The notes: generated from the sequence alone by a model not told the origin. A stretch of 64,000 nucleotides of DNA from Tolypothrix tenuis PCC 7101 (GCF_002368295.1 NZ_AP018248.1:5278798-5342797); one strand, 5' to 3'. Numbered from the stretch's first letter, positions 25,435 through 35,165 are shown. Made by a program: numbers and translations.

Positions 25435-27207
25435 ATGGCTAAAAACGAAGCTGATTCCGCCCTAAAAATTATTCCTTTGGGCGGTTTACATGAAATTGGT
25501 AAAAATACCTGTGTTTTTGAATATGACGATGAAATTGTCCTTTTAGATGCAGGTTTAGCCTTTCCCACAGAGGCAATGCATGGTGTAAATATTGTCCTGC
25601 CAGATATGACCTATCTCCGGGAAAATCGCCATAAAATTAAAGGGATGATCGTCACCCACGGTCATGAAGATCATATTGGTGGGATTGCATTTCATCTCAA
25701 ACAGTTTGAAATACCTGTAATTTATGGCCCGAGATTAGCAATGGCCATGCTAGAAGGTAAATTAGAAGAAGCGGGAGTACGCGATCGCACAGAATTAAGA
25801 TCGGTTTTACCTCGTGATGTCGTGAGAATTGGGAAATCTTTCTTTGTAGAGTACATTCGCAATACCCACTCCATTGCTGATAGCTTTACAGTTGCCCTGC
25901 ATACACCCATCGGTATAGTCATCCATACAGGAGACTTTAAAATCGACCATACCCCAGTGGATGGTGAAAGATTTGACTTACAACGGTTAGCAGAACATGG
26001 CGAAAAAGGCGTACTGTGTTTGTTAAGCGATTCCACTAACTCAGAAGTGCCAGGATTTACACCTTCGGAACGTTCTGTATATCCCAATCTTGACCGCGTA
26101 TTCTCACAAGCTACGGGGCGGCTGTTTGTCACAACTTTTGCTTCTAGCGTCCATCGCATCAACATGATTTTGGAGCTAGCGCAGAAGCACAACCGCACAG
26201 TCACAGTGGTTGGGCGTTCGATGCTCAATTTAATTGCCCACGCACGCAATTTAGGTTACATCAAGTGTCCAGATAATCTGCTGCAACCGTTACACTCTGT
26301 TCGCGGTCTACCAGATGATAAAGTATTAATTCTGACTACTGGCTCTCAGGGTGAGACAATGGCAGCCATGACACGCATTGCCAACAAAGAACACCCCCAC
26401 ATTAAAATTCGCGAAGGAGATACGGTAGTTTTCTCCGCTAACCCAATTCCCGGAAATACGATCGCAGTTGTCAATACTATAGATAAATTAATGCTCCAAG
26501 GAGCAAACGTAGTCTATGGTCGAGACAAGGGAATTCACGTTTCTGGTCATGGCTGTCAAGAAGACCAAAAACTGATGATTGCTTTAACTAAACCGAAGTT
26601 TTTCGTACCCTTCCACGGCGAACATCGGATGTTGGTGAAGCACGCCCAAACAGCGCAAAGTATGGGCATTCCTGCAGAAAACATGATTATTATCCAGAAT
26701 GGCGATATCGTGGAGTTGACAGAAGACTCGATTAGTGTATCTGGAAAAGTGCCATCGGGTATTGAACTGGTGGATACTACTAGTTCGGGCATGGTTAGCG
26801 CTAAAGTCTTACAAGAACGCCAACGCATGGCTTCTGAAGGTATTGTTACCATCGCTGCTGCCATCGATTGGAGTGGTAAATTATTGGCAAAGCCAGAAAT
26901 TCACCTGCGAGGCGTAGTCACAAGTATAGAGCGATCGCTGTTGCAAAAATGGGTACAGCAGCGCATTGAAGAAATCTTAAGCGTTCGCTGGTCAGAATTT
27001 TCTCAACCCGGTGAAGGCGAGCAACCTGAAGTCGATTGGGGTGGATTGCAAGGAACTTTGGAAAGAGAGTTACAACGTTCCATCCGTCGGGAACTGCAAT
27101 GTCAACCAACTGTGACATTGTTGATGCAGATTCCTGATGAGCCACCTGTAAAAGTTGCTGATGGGAGAAGACGGCGGACTAGAACTGCAGCTCAGGTAGC
27201 ATCGTAA
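25435..27207 (+). CDS. rnj: Ribonuclease J
   Basis: 590 residues, metallo-beta-lactamase/beta-CASP ribonuclease acting in RNA maturation and decay. Metal motif VTHGHEDHIGG (HxHxDH, near 75-83), IHTGDFKIDHTP, SDSTNSEVPG, beta-CASP motifs TTGSQGE and HVSGHGCQED, and a C-terminal dimerisation domain about 460-560. Basic tail GRRRRTRTAAQ. A clear terminator follows. Position after asd-dapA is the usual cyanobacterial order. Confidence 0.95.
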   Translation: MAKNEADSALKIIPLGGLHEIGKNTCVFEYDDEIVLLDAGLAFPTEAMHGVNIVLPDMTYLRENRHKIKGMIVTHGHEDHIGGIAFHLKQFEIPVIYGPRLAMAMLEGKLEEAGVRDRTELRSVLPRDVVRIGKSFFVEYIRNTHSIADSFTVALHTPIGIVIHTGDFKIDHTPVDGERFDLQRLAEHGEKGVLCLLSDSTNSEVPGFTPSERSVYPNLDRVFSQATGRLFVTTFASSVHRINMILELAQKHNRTVTVVGRSMLNLIAHARNLGYIKCPDNLLQPLHSVRGLPDDKVLILTTGSQGETMAAMTRIANKEHPHIKIREGDTVVFSANPIPGNTIAVVNTIDKLMLQGANVVYGRDKGIHVSGHGCQEDQKLMIALTKPKFFVPFHGEHRMLVKHAQTAQSMGIPAENMIIIQNGDIVELTEDSISVSGKVPSGIELVDTTSSGMVSAKVLQERQRMASEGIVTIAAAIDWSGKLLAKPEIHLRGVVTSIERSLLQKWVQQRIEEILSVRWSEFSQPGEGEQPEVDWGGLQGTLERELQRSIRRELQCQPTVTLLMQIPDEPPVKVADGRRRRTRTAAQVAS

Positions 27208-27255
27208 GGTATTTAGAATTAAAATTCAGAACTAAAGGTAAGGTTTTCTTACTTG

Positions 27256-27299
27256 TTAAGGGTTGGAGTGGCTTTGCCTTCCACCCTTAGTTTTTTTAT
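27256..27299 (+). terminator. Intrinsic terminator after RNase J gene
   Basis: TAAGGGTTGGAG and TTCCACCCTTA form a stem with one bulge and a 9-10-nt loop, followed by a seven-T run ending near 27298. Confidence 0.85.
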
Positions 27300-27451
27300 A
27301 TGTAGTTACAACTCAACTATTTTTCCTAATACGTGAAAAAGCCTTTATTCCGATTCATCATGTGTAATATAGTTAAACAGTCTTATTAGTAAAATATCTT
27401 AAACAAACAAGATTTAATTGAATAAAAATATTGGTTTAAGGAGGTATTTAA

Positions 27452-28648
27452 TTGCTAAAAGTACTTGATATATTTGCAGGCGCTGGTGGATTTAGTTTGG
27501 GGTTTAAGCTGGCAGGAAATATAATTATAGGAGCTATAGAAGAAGATAAATGGGCGGCGGAAACGTTTGCGTATAATCACAAAGAAGCAAAAGTACTTAT
27601 TGGAGATATACAAAATTTTTCAGATGAATACTTGTTAGATGAGTTTAAAGATAATTTACCTGATGTTATTTTAGGTAGTCCACCATGCCAGGGATACTCA
27701 ATATGTAGGAAAAATGCAGGTGATCCAAAAGACCCTAGAAACTCTCTTTTCCAAGAATTTTTAAGAATTGGAAAATTATTCCAACCAGACTTATTAATTA
27801 TGGAAAATGTACCAGGACTTATAAAAGCTAAGACAATTCTAGGTGAATCTGTTATTAACATTATAAAATCAGAACTAGAACAGATTGGATATTATGTATA
27901 TATTGATATCTTAGAAGCTTTTAAATATGGAATACCACAAATAAGGCGAAGGCTATTTGTTATTGCCTCTCGTGATAAACTTGAAAGACCTTTTCCAGCA
28001 CCTACTCATTATTTTCAAGACGGTGAACAGCTACAAATATTTGATTCCCATCTGAAACCATGTGCTTCATTATGGGATGCTATTTCTGATCTACCTGATA
28101 TCAATGCTAGAGAAGGTCAAGAGGAAATGAAATATGATAGAGAAGCTACTAATGAGTACCAGTATCAAATGCGAATAGGTTCGCAAAAAGTTTACAACCA
28201 CGTAGCAATGAAACATTCTAAGCGGACTATAGAACGTTTTGAATTAATGTCTTGGGGAGAATCACTAGCTGATATTCCTGAACATTTAAAGCCATATAAA
28301 AGAAATAGTAATGGAATTATATCTGAAACAGTCTACGATCAAAACAGTAGAAGATTACACCCATATAAACTCTGCCATACTATTCCTGCATCATTCTATG
28401 CAAATTTTGTACATCCCTATAAAAATAGGAACTTTACTGCTAGAGAAGGCGCAAGAATTCAATCATTTCCTGATTGGTTTGTATTTAAAGGTAAACCGAC
28501 TGTAGTCAGTCATAAGCTACTTCAGAGAGAAGGTAGAGTAGAGGAAAAACATCTCTGCCAATATAATCAGATTGGTAATGCAGTACCGCCACTATTAGCA
28601 AAATCTATTGCTGAAAACATTATTAATGAGACTAAAAAAATATGCTAG
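27452..28648 (+). CDS. DNA cytosine-5 methyltransferase (type II R-M)
   Basis: 398 residues with the C5-MTase motif order: I DIFAGAGGFSLGF (6-18), IV GSPPCQGYS with catalytic Cys79, VI ENVPG (Glu118), VIII QIRRRLFVIA, variable target-recognition region about 215-330, and X QIGNAVPPLLAKSIAENI at the end. Start is TTG with AAGGAGGT 6-7 nt upstream. It overlaps the restriction gene by 7 bp. Protects the host target site from the partner enzyme. Visibly A/T-rich, and no HIP1 octamer was seen across the pair. Confidence 0.95.
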   Translation: MLKVLDIFAGAGGFSLGFKLAGNIIIGAIEEDKWAAETFAYNHKEAKVLIGDIQNFSDEYLLDEFKDNLPDVILGSPPCQGYSICRKNAGDPKDPRNSLFQEFLRIGKLFQPDLLIMENVPGLIKAKTILGESVINIIKSELEQIGYYVYIDILEAFKYGIPQIRRRLFVIASRDKLERPFPAPTHYFQDGEQLQIFDSHLKPCASLWDAISDLPDINAREGQEEMKYDREATNEYQYQMRIGSQKVYNHVAMKHSKRTIERFELMSWGESLADIPEHLKPYKRNSNGIISETVYDQNSRRLHPYKLCHTIPASFYANFVHPYKNRNFTAREGARIQSFPDWFVFKGKPTVVSHKLLQREGRVEEKHLCQYNQIGNAVPPLLAKSIAENIINETKKIC

Positions 28649-29694
28649 TACATGGCGCAAATTTAAGTACAAAAGAAAATCATAGATCAAAATACAAAGA
28701 TTCTGTAAGTAAAGAATATTTAGCTGAAATTCGCTCTAAATATGATAATTGGCACAAACAAAATATCGATTTAGTTGGGCCCGGTGTAATTGAAGCAGGA
28801 ACTGATATAGAAACAATACAAAAACGTGTAGCATTTTTTGAGGACTATAAGAACTTTATTGATCAACAGCATTATGCTGAAAAATTTGACTCTAGATCAA
28901 ATTTGCACTCAAGTGCCTTAGAGGAGTTTTTATACTATTTGTTTAAGGATTTAGTGAGTGATTTTGGAGAGCGTGCATTGATGGGAAAATCTCGTACTTT
29001 TAAGGATATTTTCTTTGCAGCACCCAGTTACACCAAAATGTTGGAAACACCTTACGCAAGAATTGAGAAAAAGGATCATGATTTTGTCATAGGTGTTACA
29101 GTTTTAGCCTCTTTACAAACGAGTAAGTCAGGCTTATCAAATATACAAAATTATGATTTAAATCTTGAAAAACAGACTGAAGTTGTCGATGATGCGGCAG
29201 CAAAGGCTGCGGACATTTTAAAAGAATTAGAGCAAAATATAGACAAGCCAATTGAAGGCCCGCTTGTAGTACCTGCTGAAAGCTTATCAGCATTCAGTAC
29301 AACTTTGACTGCTGGCAATTCAGAAGAGCATTTTTTTGATATTCCTGTAATTGCAATAGAATGTAAAACATATCTTGATAAAACAATGCTAGAAGGCTCA
29401 TCTAGAGCAGCAGAAGAAGTAAAAGCCCGAAATCCAAACGGATTATATATTGTAGTAATGGAGTGGCTCAAGCTTTCTGATGCAGTAAATTTGCGAAAAT
29501 ACAAGGTTGATCAAATTTATGTCTTACGTAAACAAAAAAATACTGACAGAGAATATAGATACCTTGATAGCTACGTTAAAAATCCAATTGATCCTAATGT
29601 CGTGTGGCATCTGTTTGATACCGTAAGGAAACACTTAACTACAGACTGGGCGGGTAGTGTAGAACAAGGGCTGCAACGTGGTTGGTTAATTTAA
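28642..29694 (+). CDS. Restriction endonuclease, Bpu10I-like
   Basis: 350 residues translationally coupled to the methyltransferase (7-bp overlap). The core PD-(D/E)XK motif is VIAIECKTYLDKTML near 240 (Glu-Cys-Lys), with upstream KDHDFVIG as a possible acidic partner. Placement after a C5 methyltransferase and this motif suggest a type II endonuclease; the overall look recalls the Bpu10I family, which I give as a moderate-confidence family call. The recognition site cannot be read from the sequence. Confidence 0.75.
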   Translation: MLVHGANLSTKENHRSKYKDSVSKEYLAEIRSKYDNWHKQNIDLVGPGVIEAGTDIETIQKRVAFFEDYKNFIDQQHYAEKFDSRSNLHSSALEEFLYYLFKDLVSDFGERALMGKSRTFKDIFFAAPSYTKMLETPYARIEKKDHDFVIGVTVLASLQTSKSGLSNIQNYDLNLEKQTEVVDDAAAKAADILKELEQNIDKPIEGPLVVPAESLSAFSTTLTAGNSEEHFFDIPVIAIECKTYLDKTMLEGSSRAAEEVKARNPNGLYIVVMEWLKLSDAVNLRKYKVDQIYVLRKQKNTDREYRYLDSYVKNPIDPNVVWHLFDTVRKHLTTDWAGSVEQGLQRGWLI

Positions 29695-29729
29695 TAGATC
29701 ACTTTAGTTTGCTTAGTTTTTACAGGCTT

Positions 29730-30926
29730 CTAAATCCATAGGTAAACTAGAATTAGGGTAAAAAAAGTAAGTGGTACGCCAAAGCGTAAATGCTCCAGAA
29801 ATGTCAGTTTGTAGCCTAAGTTTGTAGCCGCTTCAACAACTATTAAGTTAGCAACTGAACCAAATAAAGTAAGATTACCTGCTAATGTAGATCCGGCTGC
29901 TAGTAAGAGCCAATAGTGGGTATCATCTTTGGGAATTAGAGGATGTAATAAAAGTACTGCCGGAACATTGGAAATCAGATTAGATAAGATAACAGTTACA
30001 GTCAAAAAACTGGCAGAAGTGTTGACTGCATGAGTAAATGGCTGCAATAAATTTAACTTTTGTGTGACGCGCGTCAGGATAAATAATCCTGAAAACATCA
30101 CTAGTAAATTCCAATCTACTTTTTGCAAAATGCGCTGTGGTTTAATTCGCCTCGTAATCAATAATAAACTAGCAGCAACTAAAGCAGATTCGGCTAAAGG
30201 TAAACCCATCGCAAAAGCAATAAGTAACCCTGTAGTGATGACTAAAGTTTTATTAAATAAGGGTTTAAAAATACGATTTTTATTGTTACTACTTAACTCT
30301 TGACATGGTTGGGTGGAACGAACATCAGGATAAAGTAGCCATAGCAATCCTACCTGAATTGCTAAACCAATTAAGGCTACGGGAGCTAGTGTGCGCAAAA
30401 AATCGAGGTAGGGAATCCCGGAAAAGGAACCAATTAAAATATTTTGCGGGTTACCGCTGAGAGTGCAAACAGAACCTATATTAGTTGCACCTGCGATCGC
30501 TAATAAATAAGGTATAGGATTTAAACTCAATGCTTGAGTTAGGCTCAAGGTGAGTGGTGTAAAAATTAGCGCTATTGTGTCGTTAAGAAATACGGCAGAT
30601 AGAATACCACTCCCAAAAGTTAAGGCAATCAATAAGCCTAATGGACTGCGGGTTACGCTCAATAGCAGCGAGAGCGATCGCCCAAAAAAGCCTGAGTATT
30701 CTAAGTTAGCGTTAACTACCATCATACTCAGTAAAAATACGATGGTGTTAGCATCAATTGCCTGCCAAGCTTCTTGTAAATTGACAGCACCCAAGGCAAT
30801 TAAAAACGCCGATCCCACTAAGGCAATAGTGGCACGGTTCATGCGTAAACCAGGGATGTAGCCCAATGCTAACCCCAGGTAAGTCAGCCCTAATACGCCA
30901 TAGATTGCAAATTGCAAGACAGTCAC
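29730..30926 (-). CDS. SLC13/ArsB-NhaD-type anion permease
   Basis: 398 residues with about 11 membrane helices. Visible features include the AGATNIGSVCTLSGNPQN hairpin motif (near 137-155) with conserved Gly-Asn-Pro-Gln-Asn, FLNDTIALIFTPLTLSL, a symmetric second half with AAGSTLAGNLTLFGSVANL, and LISNVPAVLLLHPL. This is the ion-transporter superfamily fold. The substrate may be a dicarboxylate, sulfate, arsenite or Na+/H+; sequence alone does not decide. It converges with the restriction gene, 35 bp away. Confidence 0.85.
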   Translation of the reverse strand: MTVLQFAIYGVLGLTYLGLALGYIPGLRMNRATIALVGSAFLIALGAVNLQEAWQAIDANTIVFLLSMMVVNANLEYSGFFGRSLSLLLSVTRSPLGLLIALTFGSGILSAVFLNDTIALIFTPLTLSLTQALSLNPIPYLLAIAGATNIGSVCTLSGNPQNILIGSFSGIPYLDFLRTLAPVALIGLAIQVGLLWLLYPDVRSTQPCQELSSNNKNRIFKPLFNKTLVITTGLLIAFAMGLPLAESALVAASLLLITRRIKPQRILQKVDWNLLVMFSGLFILTRVTQKLNLLQPFTHAVNTSASFLTVTVILSNLISNVPAVLLLHPLIPKDDTHYWLLLAAGSTLAGNLTLFGSVANLIVVEAATNLGYKLTFLEHLRFGVPLTFFTLILVYLWI

Positions 30927-31020
30927 TCGCTTTACATATGAGCAGTCATGTCATATAACAATACAGCAGTTAGGGAGGATGAGGGGGATGAGGAGGATGA
31001 GGGAGAAATAACAAACCCCA

Positions 31021-31054
31021 ATTACCAATTACCAATTACCAATTACCAATTACC
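31021..31054. repeat. ATTACCA tandem repeat
   Basis: About five copies of a 7-bp ATTACCA unit, the reverse complement of the TGGTAAT units at 59601. It lies in a 520-bp gap (30927-31446) that otherwise holds GATGAGG-type repeats near 30973-31005. Confidence 0.8.
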
Positions 31055-31322
31055 TAAAATACACCTTTCCTTAACGGAACCTTATACAAGGTATGTGAGT
31101 CTGTATGTATATAATTGAGATGCTAATATTTTGACTAGCTAAAAATACGGCCGAAAATATTATATAATAATATTTGTAAAGATTACACAAAAACCTACCT
31201 GAAGATAGATGTCTTCATTAGAATTTAAACTGTGTCAAGTTATGAACAAGATCGGATTATTACACTTCCGATTCTAGGGAAATTGCGTTTAACTTGACGT
31301 AGTGATAAATGAGTTCTGACTC

Positions 31323-31392
31323 AGTGGCTACGGATAACATCAGATTGCATCAAAGTCAGAATAAGAATTTTCCGGGAATGGTCGTAGCCACT
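31323..31392 (+). promoter_or_regulatory. Inverted repeat in leader of the Mo-nitro_C-domain gene
   Basis: AGTGGCTACG (31323-31332) and CGTAGCCACT (31383-31392) pair perfectly around a 50-nt loop, ending 54 bp before the ATG. A smaller stem ATCGGA/TCCGAT lies near 31253-31275. A structured 5' leader or a binding site pair is possible. Confidence 0.4.
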
Positions 31393-31446
31393 ATGTATAT
31401 GTTCATCGTTAAGGTGAATACCCTCAAGTCAATAGAGGAGTAAACC

Positions 31447-31824
31447 ATGAAGGTATTTGATAATACCACAAAAAGAATTTTTCTCGCAAGTTGGGTATCA
31501 ATAAATCCAGCAGAAGTCAACAAGACCGATGTAACTCAGCTACATAGTGCTGCTGCTAAGTCTAAATTTGATATTCTCCAGCCCTTACGACAAACCGTAG
31601 ACAAAATACAAGTCCGCGATCGCAAATTAGCGCACCGCTTGTGTCAAATAATACCTTCCCAATGTCCTTTTGAGCGTGATGTCAAGTTATTTGGCAAAAC
31701 CTTATTTCACATTCCGCCAATGTGTAAGCTGAATCCTTTGTATGAAGAAGTTGTGAGCTTACGTTTCCGGGCGTTATGCTATCTAGCTGATGAATGTGGA
31801 GAGGATGTGTCTCAGTACTGTTAA
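31447..31824 (+). CDS. Mo-dependent nitrogenase C-terminal-domain protein
   Basis: 125 residues matching the small cyanobacterial family named for this domain: QCPFERDVKLFGKTLFHIPP, MCKLNPLYEEVVSLRFRALC and a final DECGEDVSQYC. Despite the name, it is not a nitrogenase subunit and also occurs in strains that do not fix nitrogen; its role is unknown. AGAGGAG 9 nt before the ATG supports the start. The conserved Cys set could bind metal, which is inference. Confidence 0.88.
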   Translation: MKVFDNTTKRIFLASWVSINPAEVNKTDVTQLHSAAAKSKFDILQPLRQTVDKIQVRDRKLAHRLCQIIPSQCPFERDVKLFGKTLFHIPPMCKLNPLYEEVVSLRFRALCYLADECGEDVSQYC

Positions 31825-32185
31825 ATTCCAAGTTACGCCTTATGTGAATGACAAGCGCCGCTTAGTTAATCAGGGTTTCTAAACTATCTCAAAGTTATGG
31901 TTTTGTGACTATCGAAGAAATTAAAGGCTTTTAAGACTGAATTCACATTAAACGTAAGCGATTATTTCTCAATTTTTAGCCATTATTGCTTGGTCAAGGA
32001 CAAAGGGTAAGGGGACACAACCTTTACCCTTTCGTCTTTTTCAAGTTAAGGGGAAAAGGGGAATGGGAAAAGGGAAAGAAAAAACCTTTAACCTTTTCCC
32101 CACAACCAATTTTGAGTTCAAAACGCTTAACCAGTAGTATTGGAGTTAATCCAAATCTCTTTGACTCTAGACTTTGGACTCTAGA
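31825..32185. other. Gap with hairpin and purine-rich repeats
   Basis: No convincing gene in 361 bp. AAAGGGTAA (32002-32010) and TTACCCTTT (32024-32032) form a perfect 9-bp stem with a pyrimidine-rich tail, a likely terminator for the plus-strand gene. GGGGAAAAGGGG-type text at 32050-32105 is repetitive. Confidence 0.5.
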
Positions 32186-34192
32186 CTAATTTTTTATCCG
32201 CCTAACTTGCCATTTTTGGATGGCTTCTTGAGCATCTTCATAGGCAGATGTCATTTCTGGCACTAAGGCTGCGGTTTCAATTGCTGCATTGAGTTCGCCT
32301 TGGACTGCACGATTTTTCGCTACGTCCAAAATCTTTTCGCTCCATTTATTAATTGATTTTTGAGCAACATCGAAGCCTGGCTGTCCTGGTGGGACTTTTT
32401 TCGCAACTTCGATTGCTCGATTATATGTAGATGCTTGCCCTGACTTAATTAAGGCATTAGCCGCATCTAAAAGAGTTTTGTTACTGACATACTGCTTGGC
32501 TTCTAGTCGCCATTGATTAATCAGTGCTTGTGCTTTAGGATACAGATTTTCGTCTTTAGTAATTAATTGTGCGGCAGCTACAGCACTGGCATACTGTTTT
32601 TGTTGAGCGCGACCTTCTGCCAAATCTAAAATCATGCGACTCCAGATTTTAATATCTTCCTGAGCTTGTTCGTAAAGCGGTTCACCTGGTTGAATTTTTC
32701 GCGCCGTGGCGATCGCTAAACTTAAATCGCTAGCCTGAGTTTCTCTCAGGGACATTTTCGCCAGATCTAAGACTGCTTGACTCCGTGTTTGTGACTCAGG
32801 ATTAACTACTGGTGGCGGGTTTGATGGTTTTGGTTCGGGAGTTGGAGAAGCGGCAGTTGTGATAGGACGAGTACTTGGTAAAGTATTGAGGTCTTGTGGC
32901 TGATTAGTAGCTGTATTAGTTGATGTCCTAAATACTTCGGTAACGCCAAATTTTGACTGATTACGGAGAAAAACTACTGCAACTAAACCAACTATTAACA
33001 AACCACCGCCAAACCACCACAAAAGCTGTTTCCAAAAAGGTGTACTTGGCTGAGTTACAGGCGCTTGGGAAACGTAACCTGGGGAAGCATTAGGAATAAA
33101 CCTTTCCCTACCACTTTCTTCTGGGGAAGATGGCGGTAGTTGTTTAAACTTCTCCTCTGGGTGAAGAAGTGCTTGAGAGGTGAATTTACTAGCTGAACCT
33201 GAGACTGGTTGAGCGGGAAAGTTTTCATTTCCTACTGTCAACTGGGCAGATTTTCCGGGCTTGGATCTACGACTGACAGTAGTTTCCACTCCTTGCACTG
33301 GTCGGTTGATGCCCGTTTTTTCTAACTGTTCTGAAGTTTTGGAAGAATTGGCTTCCAGAGAAGGTGCTGCACGTGTGACAGCGAAGGATTCTTCCGGAAA
33401 AATCACGGAGTTGACTTCGCTTTTAATTGGGATACTAGGAGGTGACGATGGTGGTAAGATAACCTGCTGCTGAGATGGAACTACAGCGATCGGGTTTTGC
33501 GTAGGTCGCCAGTAATGTTGACATAATTGTGGCGTAAGCAAACTCAAGTAGCGTTCCAAATCTACTAAGTTCGTGCCACGACCAGAACGCAAAGCTTCCA
33601 ATAACGCTGCGGTAAAGAATCCGTGACCTAGTTCCCGGCTTTCATGGGAAAATTGCTCTGGTTGGCAAGACAGAATAGTCGCCAGTTGTAGTTCTTGAGC
33701 TAGTTCTATGGTTTCTTGCCCTACGGGAGCATCGGCTTGAGTACCAAAAGCGCGGTTGATATCCAGTAGTAGCAATACATTGAGATTAGTAAGTTGCAGA
33801 CTTTGCATCAGCGATCGCAATTCTATGCCAGTCTCCTGTACGAGATCAGGGTTCCCTTCCACTGGCATTAAGTAATCTTGACCTTTGTAGTTGATGCCGT
33901 AACCGCTAAAGAATAACCACAGATGGTCTTGCGGTTGCCAAGATGATGCTGCTAAATCCTCCAATAACAGCAGAATATTTTCCCTAGTCGGATAGGTAGA
34001 TTTATCTTTATTAAGCGGCGGTGAAGTATCTGTCATCAACAGGCAGTTCTGCGGCATGAACCCTGCCTGTGTCACCAATAAATCCTTGAGTGCCTCAGCA
34101 TCTGCTTTGGCACAATCTAAAGGTTGAAATAGATGATATTGATTAATTCCAATTGCGATCGCCCAGTAATTTGTCATCCCCTCTTTAGTCAT
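32186..34192 (-). CDS. Pseudo-caspase (orthocaspase-type) membrane protein with helical repeats
   Basis: 668 residues. Residues about 8-230 form a caspase/peptidase C14 p20-like domain (YWAIAIGINQYHLFQPL). The catalytic dyad is gone: the SGHG motif reads FFSGYGIN (His to Tyr, near 95) and the DxC motif reads LLLDINRAFG (Cys to Asn, near 144). This Tyr-Asn variant is known among cyanobacterial orthocaspase homologues and cannot cut in the usual way. A Ser/Pro-rich linker follows, a membrane helix near 390-410 (LLIVGLVAVVFL), and about four helical repeats of 50-60 residues to the end. Met1 or Met6 could start it. Probably a scaffold or decoy. Confidence 0.88.
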   Translation of the reverse strand: MTKEGMTNYWAIAIGINQYHLFQPLDCAKADAEALKDLLVTQAGFMPQNCLLMTDTSPPLNKDKSTYPTRENILLLLEDLAASSWQPQDHLWLFFSGYGINYKGQDYLMPVEGNPDLVQETGIELRSLMQSLQLTNLNVLLLLDINRAFGTQADAPVGQETIELAQELQLATILSCQPEQFSHESRELGHGFFTAALLEALRSGRGTNLVDLERYLSLLTPQLCQHYWRPTQNPIAVVPSQQQVILPPSSPPSIPIKSEVNSVIFPEESFAVTRAAPSLEANSSKTSEQLEKTGINRPVQGVETTVSRRSKPGKSAQLTVGNENFPAQPVSGSASKFTSQALLHPEEKFKQLPPSSPEESGRERFIPNASPGYVSQAPVTQPSTPFWKQLLWWFGGGLLIVGLVAVVFLRNQSKFGVTEVFRTSTNTATNQPQDLNTLPSTRPITTAASPTPEPKPSNPPPVVNPESQTRSQAVLDLAKMSLRETQASDLSLAIATARKIQPGEPLYEQAQEDIKIWSRMILDLAEGRAQQKQYASAVAAAQLITKDENLYPKAQALINQWRLEAKQYVSNKTLLDAANALIKSGQASTYNRAIEVAKKVPPGQPGFDVAQKSINKWSEKILDVAKNRAVQGELNAAIETAALVPEMTSAYEDAQEAIQKWQVRRIKN

Positions 34193-34370
34193 AGTTGTTT
34201 GCTTAAAATTGCGGTTGGCTTTGCCTAAAAAACAAAGTTAACCTATGTCTTATAGTTTAGGAGATTTCTCTCGAACCCAAAATTGTATGTAATTTTTATT
34301 ACATAAATTACTCTGTAAATACTTTCACTCAATTTAAATTACAAATAATGTAGTAAGGAGTTACCAGGTC

Positions 34371-34988
34371 ATGAGTAGAAGTGTTGCTCATCAACCATCA
34401 TCGATCATTTCCTTTTCAGTTATTAGCCAAATTGGCACAAAAATCCGGATAGTTCCGTTAATATTTTTGCTCTTAACTGCTGTTCCTGTGTGGTTTGTCT
34501 GTGAAGCGATCGCCCCGCAGATTGTTAGAGCTTACACCGCTAGAGTTGATCTAGCAATTGATCGGCTACCGGAAGAAACCTACGAAACTGTACTGAGAAG
34601 GGCAGAAGCGGCAGCGAGAGCAGCAGCCCAGAGAAGCTTCGATCAAGATATTCTAGTTACAGATGTTTCAGTAATTGTATCCGTACAAAGCCAAGGAGCG
34701 ATCGCCCCAGTTTTAGCTTTAGATGTGAGTCGTCCCCAATGGCGGAATCGTCCCGATACTCAACGTTGGGCAACTTATTTTAAAACAGCGCGATCGCTAT
34801 TGTTTTTTGAACAAAATCTCACAACTGTACCTGCTCTACAAAATCTCACAACTCCACCTCCTCTGCAAAATCTCGCCACTCCCCCTGCTACTACAGAAAA
34901 TCCCATAACTCCACCTGCTACAGAAAATCCCACAATTCCACCTCCACCTGTTACAGAAAATCCCACAACTCCCCCTGCTAGTAATTAA
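34371..34988 (+). CDS. Secreted or membrane-anchored protein with Pro-rich repeat tail
   Basis: 205 residues, family not recognised. A hydrophobic segment near 29-46 (PLIFLLLTAVPVWFVC) is a signal anchor, a middle region 60-140 holds a compact domain (ETYETVLRRAEAAARAAAQR, VLALDVSRPQWRN), and the tail is 6-7 copies of an ENPTTPPAT-type unit. Cyanobacteria carry similar small exported proteins of unknown job. AAGGAG lies 11 nt before the ATG. Confidence 0.7.
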   Translation: MSRSVAHQPSSIISFSVISQIGTKIRIVPLIFLLLTAVPVWFVCEAIAPQIVRAYTARVDLAIDRLPEETYETVLRRAEAAARAAAQRSFDQDILVTDVSVIVSVQSQGAIAPVLALDVSRPQWRNRPDTQRWATYFKTARSLLFFEQNLTTVPALQNLTTPPPLQNLATPPATTENPITPPATENPTIPPPPVTENPTTPPASN

Positions 34989-35056
34989 GGGAGTGGGGAT
35001 TGGGAAAAGGCAGGGGACAGGGAGACAAGGGGAAAAATTCCAATTACCAATTATCT

Positions 35057-35087
35057 ATGCCCAATGCCCAATGCCCCATGCCCAATT
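35057..35087. repeat. CCCAATG tandem repeat
   Basis: Four units upstream of rpmF; same family as 3282, 11470 and 56299. Confidence 0.75.
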
Positions 35088-35165
35088 CTTTATTAACCTC
35101 TTGTTGCCAGTGTCAGTGGATGGCTTAGAATAAAAAGGTTGTCAAGAATTGCGATATCCGCTATC

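Noticed and set aside
25722..26249. 175-aa open frame antisense to RNase J gene
   Set aside because: Fully overlaps a well-supported gene and has no recognisable motif.
31447..31824. Reading the Mo-nitro_C-domain gene as evidence for a nearby nitrogenase cluster
   Set aside because: The domain name is historical; no nif gene is present in the window.
31986..32189. 67-aa open frame before the pseudo-caspase
   Set aside because: It is made largely of purine-rich repeats and a hairpin; the product is low-complexity.
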